A stretch of DNA of 64,000 nucleotides from Loktanella sp. S4079 (GCF_000967725.1 NZ_JXYE01000004.1:124001-188000); one strand, 5' to 3'. Shown: positions 50,168 through 59,811, numbered from the stretch's first letter. Program-made: numbers and translations. The notes: generated by a model from the sequence alone, not told the origin.

Positions 50168-51520
50168 ATGCGGATGAATTGGGAACAACTTTTAAACACA
50201 TCCCTATTGGGCGATCCGGATCGTGTCGAAGACAAGAACCGCCCCCACTACGCACAAGATTACGACCGCATTATTTTTTCGCACCCATTCCGTCGACTGG
50301 CGAATAAAACTCAGGTCCACCCGCTCTATGCCAAAGACCACCTTCACCACCGCTTGATCCATAGCGCCGAGACAAGCAGCGTGGGCCGATCTTTGGGGAT
50401 CGAAGTCGGTCAGTGGCTCGAAGATGAGAACCTGATCGCACCCGGACAAAAGCACGTTGTGTCTGGCGTTGTTCAATCGGCAGCGGCGGCGCATGACATC
50501 GGTAACCCACCCTTTGGGCATTCCGGCGAGGCGGCAATCGGCGGTTGGTTTGCAAAACAGTTTCGAAACGCGCAGGGGCTGTTCGCTGATATTCGCGCAG
50601 AGGATCGTATCGAATTCGAAAAATTCGAAGGTAACGCACAAGGCTTTCGGCTTTTGACCCGTCTCGAGATGTATCGCCATGATGGCGGCATGCGGTTGTC
50701 AAAAGCGACACTGGGTGCATTTACGAAATACCCTGCCTTGGCCCGGACCTCTGAAGCGGGAAAGGCGCAAGGCAAACCATACAAAGGTCTGGCAAAGTTT
50801 GGGGTATTTCAGTCTGAATACCCGCTTTTCCAAACCCTCGCCGCTGATCTTGGGCTGATCCCTGACACATCGCACGGTGACACCTGTTGGAAACGTCATC
50901 CGCTCGCCTTCTTGGTCGAGGCGGCAGACGATATTTGCTACAATATCATGGATATCGAAGACGCGGTCGAGGCCGGGGATATCCCCGCCGCCCAAGCGCT
51001 TGCGTTGCTGATACCAGTCTTTGGCGGCACCAATCGGGACTTTGACAGCGCTACCGTAATGGAGCAGATCGGCTATTACCGTGCACGTGCGATCGGTGCG
51101 GCCATCAGCGCATGCGTCGCCGCATTCCAAAAACACTATGATGCGATCATGTCGGGGACTTTCTCTGCGTCATTGATTTCGCAAAGCACCGTCGCCTCGG
51201 CCTTTGCCGAGATAAAATCCGTCGCGCACCAGCAAATTTTCACCGCTCCGCGCAAGACCATGCTCGAAGTGACAGGCCGCAATATCGTGCACGATGTCTT
51301 GTCTGGATTGCTGCCGGTCTACCAAGAATTGCAAGAGGTCGCTTGGGATGCGGGTAAGCTGGGCGATTATCACCGTCAGTTGGTTTCGGCGACTCAGCTA
51401 GATCTGCGCGAGGTCAACGACGCCTATAGCGCGCTGCATAGCCTCTCTGATTTCGTGTCGGGTATGACAGACAGATACGCAGCCTCTGTTCAGGATATGA
51501 TACGCGGGCGACTGACATAA
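50168..51520 (+). CDS. dgt: Deoxyguanosinetriphosphate triphosphohydrolase-like protein
   Basis: An HD-domain dNTPase of about 450 residues that releases triphosphate from dGTP. The opening NRPHYAQDYDRIIFSHPFRRLANKTQV is the family signature. Metal ligands are in HHRLIHSAETSSVGRSLG (His) and SAAAAHDIGNPPFGHSGE (His-Asp), with VEAADDICYNIMDIEDA further on. ATGs at 50150, 50168 and 50174 are in frame. 50168 has AAGGCGG upstream and is preferred. It is followed after 12 nt by a metallophosphatase gene. Confidence 0.9.
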   Translation: MRMNWEQLLNTSLLGDPDRVEDKNRPHYAQDYDRIIFSHPFRRLANKTQVHPLYAKDHLHHRLIHSAETSSVGRSLGIEVGQWLEDENLIAPGQKHVVSGVVQSAAAAHDIGNPPFGHSGEAAIGGWFAKQFRNAQGLFADIRAEDRIEFEKFEGNAQGFRLLTRLEMYRHDGGMRLSKATLGAFTKYPALARTSEAGKAQGKPYKGLAKFGVFQSEYPLFQTLAADLGLIPDTSHGDTCWKRHPLAFLVEAADDICYNIMDIEDAVEAGDIPAAQALALLIPVFGGTNRDFDSATVMEQIGYYRARAIGAAISACVAAFQKHYDAIMSGTFSASLISQSTVASAFAEIKSVAHQQIFTAPRKTMLEVTGRNIVHDVLSGLLPVYQELQEVAWDAGKLGDYHRQLVSATQLDLREVNDAYSALHSLSDFVSGMTDRYAASVQDMIRGRLT

Positions 51521-51532
51521 GGTATTAAATTC

Positions 51533-52321
51533 ATGTCAAAAATTTACGCTATTGGCGATATTCACGGCCAAAAAGAGATGCTTGATCATGCCCTCGGGCT
51601 GATCGCTGCTGACGGGGGCGAGGACGCCCATATCGTGTTTCTGGGGGATTATGTTGATCGTGGTCCTGACAGCCGCGGCGTGCTTGAGACATTGCTATCA
51701 GGGCAAGAGGCCGGGCGCCCTTGGACGTGTATTCTGGGCAATCATGATCGGTTCTTTGCACGTTTTATCCGCGAAGGTCGTCAACATGATCCACGTGTGA
51801 AATCCGGTCTGAATTGGCTGAATCCGCGACTTGGCGGGGCGCAGACCCTCGCGTCCTATGGGGTCGTCGGGCAAATGCATTTCGCCGACCAAGCGTTTGG
51901 CGAACAAGAGCGATTGGTACATTGCGAAACAGAAGCGGGCTGGATCACCCCCGACGCGCTCATCGCGGCCGCGCAGGCCAGCATCCCCGAATGGCACATC
52001 GCCTTTATCGAAAATCTACCTTTGTGGCACGAAACAGAACATCTACTGTGTGTGCATGCCGGACTGCGCCCACATATTTCGCTTCCTCACCAAGACCCAG
52101 AGGACCTGATCTGGATACGCGAGGGTTTCTTGGACAGCGCGCACAACTTTGGCAAATTGGTTGTCCACGGTCATACTGCGCTGGACGCGCCTGAACACTT
52201 TGGTAACCGCGTCGATCTGGATGCGGGTGCGGGATACGGTCGCCCGCTTATCCCTGCGGTGTTCGAGGGACGCCATTGTTGGACATTAACGGACAACGGG
52301 CGCGTACCGCTGCATCCCTAA
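51533..52321 (+). CDS. Metallophosphoesterase, PPP-type serine/threonine phosphatase family
   Basis: A 262-residue calcineurin-like phosphatase with the full PPP metal set: IYAIGDIHGQ, VFLGDYVDRGPDSRGV, ILGNHDRF, LLCVHAGLRPH and LVVHGHTAL. Bacterial members act on phosphoproteins or nucleotides (PrpA/ApaH-like), and the substrate here is unknown. TAAGG precedes the ATG by 10 nt, and the gene probably forms a unit with dgt. Its last 4 bases overlap the end of the convergent membrane protein gene. Confidence 0.9.
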   Translation: MSKIYAIGDIHGQKEMLDHALGLIAADGGEDAHIVFLGDYVDRGPDSRGVLETLLSGQEAGRPWTCILGNHDRFFARFIREGRQHDPRVKSGLNWLNPRLGGAQTLASYGVVGQMHFADQAFGEQERLVHCETEAGWITPDALIAAAQASIPEWHIAFIENLPLWHETEHLLCVHAGLRPHISLPHQDPEDLIWIREGFLDSAHNFGKLVVHGHTALDAPEHFGNRVDLDAGAGYGRPLIPAVFEGRHCWTLTDNGRVPLHP

Positions 52322-53874
52322 TCCTTGCGGATCACCCCAGTGACTGCGGCTGCACCAATGGCCGTGATGATCCAACCGCAGGCAGTCAACACCCAACGCA
52401 GCCACCACAAATGCCAGCCCCAAGGTCCACGATTGGTAGACGGGGCCCATGCCGCATCCTGCCCAAGCGAGATCAACGGCACGACCACATCCACAGCATA
52501 GGCGACCGCATTAAATGTTTCGTAGTCTTTGCCAGCATGTTGCGCGTCGCCCCAAATCATTGCCGGGTTCGGCACCGCATCCGGCCCATGCGCTAGTCCT
52601 CGCCATTCGTCCGACAACAGCACCACCGCGACATTCGGGGCAAAATCACCTTTAACCCACGCAAAATGCGCAAAGAGCCAGGCAATCGCGACAAGAACGA
52701 CAAGCACGTAAAAGCTCCGCTGAGGCCGATGCCCAAAACCAATCGTACTGCGCAACATGAGATCCCAAATCAACTGCGCCAACCAACGAAATGGGCGTTT
52801 CTCTGCGATCCAGCGTTTCCTGATTGATTTGCGCCGCGCATTTTCCTTGTCGAACAAAATGCTGGTCGCCTCAGAGCGATGACCGCTTTCGCGCATGATT
52901 TTGGCAAGCTGTTCGTATGGCTGTGGGTGGAATTCCCGGTCCCAGACCGCACCTTTGCGCAACCAAGAAAGCCGCTCAGACACATCGGCAGAGCCGTGCA
53001 AAACATCGTAGGTCAACCCAACCAAACACAGTTCGTCACACAGTGCCCAACTAGCGGCATCATCGGCCAGATCGGCACAATGGGCTGAGGTCAGATCGAC
53101 CCGGCCCAAAACGGATTCAACCTGTTGCCAATAGAAACCTTCGCTCACGACGATCCGTTGCATGTCCAACGCATCGCCACCGGCGTTACGCAAACGCGCC
53201 TCTTTACAGCTAAGCTGCCCGCCAACGCGCGCCCCGGACAAACGCACTGCGCCCTCAACATTTGCGCCACGCAAAAACAGGTCGCCATCAATCTCGGCCC
53301 CTTGCGCGTTCAGCGCGACACCTTCGCCGTTCAGCATTTGCGCGCGTGTGCAGATCAACTGCCCACCAAGATGCGCCCCAGCGAGGCAAAGCTCTTGGTG
53401 TATCGTTGCCTTTTCAAATACCACATCACCGGGAATTTCCGCGCTTTGGGCATTGATCCCGTTGGCCAAAACGCTCCCTTTTAGCATCAGGCTCGCGACG
53501 GAAAGTTGCAGCATTCTGGGCCGCTCTTCGACATAACAATTCACAAGCGCCAGCGAACCAACTGCCTGTGCGAAGTTCAGATCAAGCGTCCCACTGATCC
53601 AAGCGCCCTGAATTTGCACGCCAGTGCCGGGTGTTTGCATTTCACTGCATCCGCCTGTCGCGAAATAGCTGATCAACGGTGCACGGATGGACAAATCCGC
53701 CAATTTTTCGTTCGGACAGCTCTGCCCGATTTCGGCCCAGCTGCCTTGCTGAACTGCTGCAATCAAACGCATTTCTGCGGGGCTAAGCGCACCACGATCA
53801 ATCAAGTTTTGAACATCGACCCAATGGGCAATACGCGCGAGCGGTTTATCAATCGGCTGGTTAGACAATTCCAT
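52318..53874 (-). CDS. Membrane protein with repetitive beta-helix-like domain
   Basis: A 518-residue protein in two parts. Residues about 70-260 contain degenerate repeats of the form GAxIxGxLxLxxA or GAxVGGQLxCxxA (GAWISGTLDLNFAQA, GAHLGGQLICTRAQM, GAEIDGDLFLRGAN, GARVGGQLSCKEAR), suggesting a pentapeptide- or bactofilin-like solenoid. The C-terminal third has three hydrophobic segments (SFYVLVVLVAIAWLFAHFAW, NAVAYAVDVVVPLISLG, WVLTACGWIITAIGAAAV). Some genomes call relatives membrane-associated oxidoreductase, but no cofactor motif is visible. Function unknown. Confidence 0.75.
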   Translation of the reverse strand: MELSNQPIDKPLARIAHWVDVQNLIDRGALSPAEMRLIAAVQQGSWAEIGQSCPNEKLADLSIRAPLISYFATGGCSEMQTPGTGVQIQGAWISGTLDLNFAQAVGSLALVNCYVEERPRMLQLSVASLMLKGSVLANGINAQSAEIPGDVVFEKATIHQELCLAGAHLGGQLICTRAQMLNGEGVALNAQGAEIDGDLFLRGANVEGAVRLSGARVGGQLSCKEARLRNAGGDALDMQRIVVSEGFYWQQVESVLGRVDLTSAHCADLADDAASWALCDELCLVGLTYDVLHGSADVSERLSWLRKGAVWDREFHPQPYEQLAKIMRESGHRSEATSILFDKENARRKSIRKRWIAEKRPFRWLAQLIWDLMLRSTIGFGHRPQRSFYVLVVLVAIAWLFAHFAWVKGDFAPNVAVVLLSDEWRGLAHGPDAVPNPAMIWGDAQHAGKDYETFNAVAYAVDVVVPLISLGQDAAWAPSTNRGPWGWHLWWLRWVLTACGWIITAIGAAAVTGVIRKD

Positions 53875-53928
53875 AGCCGCAGGTTACGGGCCGCGAACGT
53901 ACACGGCAATGTTAAATCAGGGCGTGAT

Positions 53929-55026
53929 CTAGGTGAATTGACGCATGAACTTGCGATCAATGTGATCCTTAAGGCGCCACAGTAAACGCCCGTTCAATAC
54001 GACACCCCGTTTTTCCGCCATTGCCACCTTATCCCCCAAAGAAATCAGCTTCAGATAATCCTTTTGCGGGGTGTAGTTTTGCAACTGTCGCCCAGATACA
54101 ATTGAACGCAGATTTTCAAACAAGATCGGTGCCTGACGCACGGCAAAAACGCCGGCTTTGGGGCGTGGAGTTTCGGTCATATGTGCGCAATCGCCAACTG
54201 CAAAGATGCAAGGGTCGCTTGAACGCAAGTCGGGCGCTATCGCAATATAGCCGTTGTGCAGCGATAAGCCGGTTTGCCGCAGCCATTCCTGTGGTCGCGC
54301 ACCTGCGGCGCCAACGGTAAAATCGCTCGCGATTTGCTGACCATCGGCTAGACGCACCGCGTCTTTCACCACTTCGGTCAGGATTACATTCTCGATGACC
54401 TTAACGTTAGCGTGGTTCAACGCATTGCGCATGTGACGCCGCGCCCTGCCCCCGAACCCGGCAAGCAGCCCGTCCCGATCCAAGATCGTAATCTGTGCTG
54501 CTCGATCTCGGAACGCATGCGCCATCGCCAACGCGAGCTCCACCCCGGCGACCCCACCACCGATAACAGCTACCCGTGGGACGCTGGCATGCCTGCGATA
54601 GTGATCCCACTTTGTTGCGAACCGCCCCAGAGGCTTTGCGCCCGCTGCATGTTCCGCAAATCCAGCCAAGCTTGGCATATCCGAGGTCACGCCAATATCA
54701 ATCGAGGCAACATCATACGAAACCTTGCGACCATCCGCCAAGGCGATAGACTTTGATTGCAGGTCCAAACCCTGTGCCCGACCATCAACAAAGGTTGCGC
54801 CAGATAGGTTTGCCAGACGCCCAAGGTCGATGTGCAGGTCCTGCGCCTGATAATGTCCAGCAACATAGCCAGGCAGCATCCCCGAATAGGCCGCCATTGA
54901 TCCGGGATTGATCACAGTCAACCGCGCGCCTGGAATAGGGTCGCGCGCCCACATTCGCAAAACAAGCGCGTGGGTATGCCCGCCCCCCACTAGAACGATG
55001 TTCTTGAGGTTTTTACCCGTGATCAT
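53929..55026 (-). CDS. FAD/NAD(P)-binding oxidoreductase of the SelD-fusion type
   Basis: From ATG 55026 the protein has 365 residues. FAD motif NIVLVGGGHTHALVLRMWA, MAAYSGMLPGYVAGHY, the second dinucleotide motif VAVIGGGVAGVELALAMA, and CIFAVGDCAHM near the C-terminus give an NDH-2-like flavoprotein. The opening matches the flavoprotein half that many proteobacteria fuse to selenide water dikinase (SelD), but here no SelD domain follows. The start overlaps the upstream PNPOx-like gene (ATGA) and the gene ends the five-gene leftward cluster. The reaction is unknown. Confidence 0.82.
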   Translation of the reverse strand: MITGKNLKNIVLVGGGHTHALVLRMWARDPIPGARLTVINPGSMAAYSGMLPGYVAGHYQAQDLHIDLGRLANLSGATFVDGRAQGLDLQSKSIALADGRKVSYDVASIDIGVTSDMPSLAGFAEHAAGAKPLGRFATKWDHYRRHASVPRVAVIGGGVAGVELALAMAHAFRDRAAQITILDRDGLLAGFGGRARRHMRNALNHANVKVIENVILTEVVKDAVRLADGQQIASDFTVGAAGARPQEWLRQTGLSLHNGYIAIAPDLRSSDPCIFAVGDCAHMTETPRPKAGVFAVRQAPILFENLRSIVSGRQLQNYTPQKDYLKLISLGDKVAMAEKRGVVLNGRLLWRLKDHIDRKFMRQFT

Positions 55027-55580
55027 GGCGCCAGCCACTGCCCTACCCAACCGCTATCGCGTGTGAATTCTGCGCGGCGGTGCTGATCCCCTAAATGCAC
55101 CACATCCAGTCGCATGACGGTGCAGTGCAAAACTGCGAAACTATCTGGGTCAGGTTCTTTGCGATAATCCAGCGCATTCGCAATTGGCGTGCCCGGAGAA
55201 GGTGTCACACCATAGGATTGCTGCGCATGATCCGGAATTCGCCCCCACAGTGCGCCTACCTCGGCACCATGCTGAATAGTGACCTCAACAGATAGGCGTA
55301 GTTGAAGGGCTTGGGTTTCGTCCCAGATATGTATCGCCGCAAGGGGGGTCGCACGTAGGCTCGCAACCTTAGGAGAATATAGATCAGTGTGCACAGAAAC
55401 AGCCCCCTGCGCTGGATCGGCGGCACGCAGAACGACGGTGCGCACCTCTGGGTACCCCGTGGCAGAAACCGTAGCAAAGCTGGGTAGTCGCGCCGGATGA
55501 TCCGCCTGCTTGACGCCTGTTTGCAGGGTAGCCCATGCCGCTGCTTTTAGCCCGGACAAAGTTTCAAACCATTTAGTCAT
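55023..55580 (-). CDS. Pyridoxamine 5'-phosphate oxidase-like flavin-binding protein
   Basis: A 185-residue split-barrel FMN protein of the Alr4036/PNPOx-like group. Visible: ARLPSFATVSATGYPEVRTVVLRA, VHTDLYSPKVASLRATPLAAIHIW (FMN contacts in PdxH), and YGVTPSPGTPIA. The C-terminus HRRAEFTRDSGWVGQWLAP resembles the PdxH ending. It may oxidise a pyridoxal-like compound or another flavin substrate. Its ATG overlaps the AttH-like gene by 8 nt and its stop overlaps the flavoprotein gene, so the three are coupled. Confidence 0.85.
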   Translation of the reverse strand: MTKWFETLSGLKAAAWATLQTGVKQADHPARLPSFATVSATGYPEVRTVVLRAADPAQGAVSVHTDLYSPKVASLRATPLAAIHIWDETQALQLRLSVEVTIQHGAEVGALWGRIPDHAQQSYGVTPSPGTPIANALDYRKEPDPDSFAVLHCTVMRLDVVHLGDQHRRAEFTRDSGWVGQWLAP

Positions 55581-56598
55581 AGCCTGTCATCTCTAGATAG
55601 CCGCGCCCGCTATGGCTGCCTGACACGGTCACTGGCCCCTCCCAATAGGGTACGCTGGTCGTCATCCAAGCATTATCGTTCTGCGCCTCGACTACAACAT
55701 CCACATCATATGCAGGTAGCAACACCTGCCAATGAACCGGAACGCCCTGCGCATTCGTCGCCAGTGGTTCGGCCTGAAACGCGCCGTCGGTCAGCGAGGT
55801 TGCGTCACCGTCAGGCGTAATCCACGTCGCAGAAGTGTAGTAGTTGCCATCGGTCTGGTTCAGCCGAAAGCCCATCAACTTCTCACCACTATCAAAGGTG
55901 AGTGAAAACCAATCCCACCCTGTTTGATTACCGCTCAATGGTTGGCTCGACCATTCACGATCTAACCATGCCTGACCACTGACTGCGATCGTCCCCTCGG
56001 GGAGTTGTAATTCCCCGGCGATGTCAAAGAACGGTTGAGAATAGTAGTAAGAGGCCTGCCCCTCGGCGGATTTAACCGAATACCCGTCATCACCATGAAA
56101 GACCAACGGCCCCTGTGCCTGCAATTTCATGTCATAACGGAACTCTGGTCCGCTGGCCGTCATTGCCATGTGATCCCAATCGCCAGCAAGCTGCCAATCA
56201 TCGATCCAAGCAACAAATGGATCAACCGTCACCCCGGCTTGCCCTACGCCCCCACGACCGAGCCGCTCGCTCACGTAGTGATTGGTTGGCGTTGTGACAG
56301 CCGCGTGCCCCATCCATAGCTGCGGCGTTTGCCACCCTGTCCCGTCCTCGGGCGACAGCGCCGACCGAAAGAGCGTCCATTGCAAGCCATAGTCGGTGCC
56401 ATCCGCGGCCTGTAGATTTGCGGTCAAATACCACCATTCGATCCGGTAATCTTCATGTGCACCGTGATCCTCGGGAAAGCTAAACTCCGGCGCGGGCTGG
56501 GGGACGGCAAATCCATCGACTTCTGTCCCTAGACCGGCAAACCCTTGGGCGCATAGGCCCGATGGAAGCAAGCAAATCAGCAATGCCTTAACGTTCAT
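55573..56598 (-). CDS. AttH/CrtC-like (lipocalin-like) exported protein
   Basis: From ATG 56598 the protein has 341 residues. It opens with a signal peptide (MNVKALLICLLPSGLCAQG) followed by FSFPEDHGAHEDYRIEWWYLTANLQ, the hallmark of the carotenoid 1,2-hydratase/AttH family of double lipocalin-like barrels. Further segments are YGLQWTLFRSAL, GQAWLDREWSSQPL and GWDWFSLTF. Such proteins often sit beside an FtsX-type permease and a LolD-like ATPase, as here, and may deliver or modify a lipid-like substrate. The gene overlaps the permease gene by 11 nt. Confidence 0.87.
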   Translation of the reverse strand: MNVKALLICLLPSGLCAQGFAGLGTEVDGFAVPQPAPEFSFPEDHGAHEDYRIEWWYLTANLQAADGTDYGLQWTLFRSALSPEDGTGWQTPQLWMGHAAVTTPTNHYVSERLGRGGVGQAGVTVDPFVAWIDDWQLAGDWDHMAMTASGPEFRYDMKLQAQGPLVFHGDDGYSVKSAEGQASYYYSQPFFDIAGELQLPEGTIAVSGQAWLDREWSSQPLSGNQTGWDWFSLTFDSGEKLMGFRLNQTDGNYYTSATWITPDGDATSLTDGAFQAEPLATNAQGVPVHWQVLLPAYDVDVVVEAQNDNAWMTTSVPYWEGPVTVSGSHSGRGYLEMTGYD

Positions 56599-58972
56599 TG
56601 GAAAACACCTTGAGCAGTTCCGCAGGCGGGGTGCGCGCCAACCGTAACGCAGGCCAAAGCGCCGCCGCACCTGCCGCCAATAGCGCAAAGACCCCGAGCC
56701 GCAGATAGTCTGACGGGAATAGATACATTGGCAATTTCCATCCAAACGCCGCGACATTAACCACCGACAAGAGCGCATAGGCTAGTGCCAACCCAAGCGG
56801 CAACGCCAAAAGCGTTGTGAGCGCGGCCAATATAACCGCGCGGGTCAGTTCTAGCTTTCCGAGCCGTCTGCGTGTCATGCCCATTGCCCATGCAGGTGCC
56901 AATTGCGGCAATCGCATTCCAGCAAGGGTCAGCAGGCTCATTAATATCGCGAATCCGGCAACAGCAAGCGTCAGCACATTAAGCGCCGAAGTCACGGTAA
57001 ATGTACGCTCAAAAACCTCGAGTGATAGGGCCTTGATCCCCGCCTGATTAATAATCTGAGCAGACGTCAGATCGGTATCACGCACAAGATCGGCAACAAA
57101 ATCTTGGGCGCGTTCCGGAGCAATCCGCAGCCCAAAACGATCTGTGACGACATTGGGGTAAAGTGTCTGAAACAGCGGCTCTGCAATGATTGCTTGCCCA
57201 ATTGGATTTCCGTAATCGCCGTAGATACCCGCAATGGGCATCTGGCGTCCTTGCACCGTCACGACATCGCCAATCGCCAGCCCGGCGCGGCGCGCCAATT
57301 GCTCGTTCACGATAATTGTCTCACCAGCAAAGGTCGTATCCCAATGCTTCTCGGCCTGAGCCAACATCATCCAATTTTCGCGATAGGTCGTGTGGTCGCG
57401 CGTTCCGTAAATATCAACCGGCTGATTGGCGATTGATATCTGCGTAAACATAATTGGCAAAATGGCATCCACCCGCGGTTCAGCATAGCGCACAAAGGAC
57501 TCTGCCTGCGCTGCATCCCGCGTATCAATGTATAGCTCAGAAGTCAGTCGTTGCTCCAAGAACCCAGTAAAGGTCGTTCGGAAACTAGAGACCATCGTCG
57601 AGACGCCGATATTCGCCGCCATTGCCAACAACAATGCCATCAGCGCCAATGATAGCCCCGGCAATTGTTGTCTGGTGTCTGCCCAAAACCACTGCGCTGT
57701 TACAGACATCGATCTGCTGCTCGCAAAGCGCAGTACCACATCCAAAACCCAAGGCAGCGCCAATGCCGCCCCGATCAGCAGACATGCCAGCAGGGCAAAG
57801 CCCGCGATCAACCCCGTCGCTGTAAAGCAAAGCAGGACATAAACGCCAAGCAACACCCCCGCCGCGACAGCGAGGCCTTGCGCACGTCGCCCAGCTGCCA
57901 TCGCGAGCGCCCTTTGCTGTCCACCCGCAAGCAGCGGCATCCGTGACAGTTTCCACAGCGCCCCAAATGCAGCAATCGCAGTTCCACCCATCGCAATGGC
58001 AAGCCCTGATAACCACCAGACGGGCCGTAACTGCAATGTTCCCGATACATCAGCGCCATAAAGTCCGCGTAGGGTCGCAGCCACGTCGGGCAAAAGTAAC
58101 GCGGCAATCCCATAGCCCAGTGCCACCCCGATCATGCCAGCAATCAGCGCAAACAGCATAAGCTCCGCCGCCATCAACCACACCAATGTACGGAGCGAAA
58201 CACCCAGCGCGCGTAGGGTTCTGACCACAGGTCTCCGCTGTTCAAACGCCAGCCCAATGGCACCATTCACGATGAAAATACCAACCGCAAAGGATAACAT
58301 GCCAAAGGCCGTCAGATTAAGATGAAAGCTATCAGTCAACTGCGCTACGTCGCTCGTGCTCTGTGCGGCTTGCAGAACCAAATGCGGGGCGATCTCGCCT
58401 AGGTCTGACTGCCCAACGGGCTGAGACGGCGCAATCACGAGGCTGTCAATCTGCCCCACCCTGCCCAAGATCTGCTGCGCGATACCAATGTCGGTCACGG
58501 CGGTATTCGGCGCCGCATTTTGCGAAAGAATAACGTCAAATTCAGGCAATATGCGCGCGACATCGGCAGAGCCGAACATCTGACCCTGTCCCGCGAGAAA
58601 CCGTTCGACGTCAGCCCCGTCAGCCATTTCGATGGCACCGATACCGCCCGGCGCGGTCAAGGGTTCGATCCCAATGATCCGTACCCCATTCAGCCGACCG
58701 CTGATCACCGGGCTAACCAACCACCCCGCGCGGCGTAAATTGATGTAAGTTGCGACATCAATCGGCTGACCGTCTTTTTCAATCAGCCGATCATATTGCC
58801 CTTCGCCTAATGTGGTGGCGGCAGCGGCGTAGCTTGCTCTTGCCTCGGCGTTGACAGCCTGAACCCCTGACCATAGCGCCGTCGCCAATGCCAGCCCCGC
58901 AAGCAATGTAAAAAGCTGTAAGGGATTGCGCCACCAATGCGACAACAGCGCCTGTAGGGTGGGTCTGATCAT
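56588..58972 (-). CDS. ABC transporter permease, FtsX/MacB-like with two FtsX domains
   Basis: A 794-residue permease with an N-terminal helix (LFTLLAGLALATALWSGVQ), a large periplasmic domain, a core of helices at about 225-430, a second periplasmic domain and C-terminal helices (about 660-790, ending ALRLARTPPAELLKVFSNER). The duplicated FtsX arrangement resembles LolC/E-like and AttF/AttG-type exporters of lipids or lipoproteins. It couples with the ATPase encoded just upstream (ATGA overlap). The cargo is unknown. Confidence 0.88.
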   Translation of the reverse strand: MIRPTLQALLSHWWRNPLQLFTLLAGLALATALWSGVQAVNAEARASYAAAATTLGEGQYDRLIEKDGQPIDVATYINLRRAGWLVSPVISGRLNGVRIIGIEPLTAPGGIGAIEMADGADVERFLAGQGQMFGSADVARILPEFDVILSQNAAPNTAVTDIGIAQQILGRVGQIDSLVIAPSQPVGQSDLGEIAPHLVLQAAQSTSDVAQLTDSFHLNLTAFGMLSFAVGIFIVNGAIGLAFEQRRPVVRTLRALGVSLRTLVWLMAAELMLFALIAGMIGVALGYGIAALLLPDVAATLRGLYGADVSGTLQLRPVWWLSGLAIAMGGTAIAAFGALWKLSRMPLLAGGQQRALAMAAGRRAQGLAVAAGVLLGVYVLLCFTATGLIAGFALLACLLIGAALALPWVLDVVLRFASSRSMSVTAQWFWADTRQQLPGLSLALMALLLAMAANIGVSTMVSSFRTTFTGFLEQRLTSELYIDTRDAAQAESFVRYAEPRVDAILPIMFTQISIANQPVDIYGTRDHTTYRENWMMLAQAEKHWDTTFAGETIIVNEQLARRAGLAIGDVVTVQGRQMPIAGIYGDYGNPIGQAIIAEPLFQTLYPNVVTDRFGLRIAPERAQDFVADLVRDTDLTSAQIINQAGIKALSLEVFERTFTVTSALNVLTLAVAGFAILMSLLTLAGMRLPQLAPAWAMGMTRRRLGKLELTRAVILAALTTLLALPLGLALAYALLSVVNVAAFGWKLPMYLFPSDYLRLGVFALLAAGAAALWPALRLARTPPAELLKVFSNER

Positions 58973-59628
58973 GTGATCTCACCTGCACGCAGATGAAGGC
59001 GTCGCTGCATGCGCTCGGCTAAAGCGATAGAATGGGTCACCATCAAAAGCCCTGCCCCAGTTTCGGCAACCAATTCGAGGATCAGATCCATCACAACGCC
59101 CGCTGTTGCCTCGTCTAGGTTACCGGTTGGTTCGTCAGCCAGCACCAATTGCGGCTTTGCAGCAAGTGTACGTGCGATGGCAACGCGCTGTTGCTGACCG
59201 CCAGAAAGCTGTTCAGGATATTTCCCCAACTGCGCGGTTAGTCCCATCCGCCCTGCTAGGCTACCCCACCAATCCGCGTCAGACCGCCCCGCCAAACGGG
59301 CCTGAAACGAGATATTATCAGCGACCGTCAAGCTGGGGATCAGGTTAAACTGCTGAAACACGACACCGACAGTACCACGCCGAATATCAGCCCGTCCCGC
59401 ATCATCCATACCAGCGATATCGGCGCCATTCACGACAACACGACCTGAATCCGGTGTATCAAGCCCACCGATCAGATGCAGCAATGTGCTTTTGCCGCTC
59501 CCTGATTCACCCGTCAGCGCGAGCGTTTCACCGCGATCAAGCTCTAGCCCGACACCGCGCAGCACCTCAAACGGGCCGTCGGCAGTATCATAGGTTTTTC
59601 GCAAATCTTGAACAGTTAGTAGCATCAT
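58969..59628 (-). CDS. ABC transporter ATPase, LolD/MacB type
   Basis: A 219-residue ATPase. Walker A LTGESGSGKSTLLHLIGG, Q-loop FQQFNLIPSLTV, signature QLSGGQQQRVAIARTLA, Walker B LVLADEPTGNLDEAT and H-loop LLMVTHSIALAERM are intact. Two adjacent ATGs (59628 and 59625) follow GAGGA. The second has better spacing. First gene of the leftward cluster with the FtsX-like permease, AttH-like protein, PNPOx-like protein and flavoprotein. Confidence 0.93.
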   Translation of the reverse strand: MMLLTVQDLRKTYDTADGPFEVLRGVGLELDRGETLALTGESGSGKSTLLHLIGGLDTPDSGRVVVNGADIAGMDDAGRADIRRGTVGVVFQQFNLIPSLTVADNISFQARLAGRSDADWWGSLAGRMGLTAQLGKYPEQLSGGQQQRVAIARTLAAKPQLVLADEPTGNLDEATAGVVMDLILELVAETGAGLLMVTHSIALAERMQRRLHLRAGEIT

Positions 59629-59811
59629 TCCTCGCGCGTTTATCTGTAACTAGCATGACGGAGCATTTGGAAAAGTACCATGCGTCGATTAAGCGCCGAT
59701 GGGTACAATTCCGCTGTGCCAATAATCGCGTACAATGTGACCTCACGTTTCGGTGGCTGCGACGGGGCAAGAGAGTAAACTCTGGCCAAGCAAAAATTGG
59801 GGAGGATTCAG

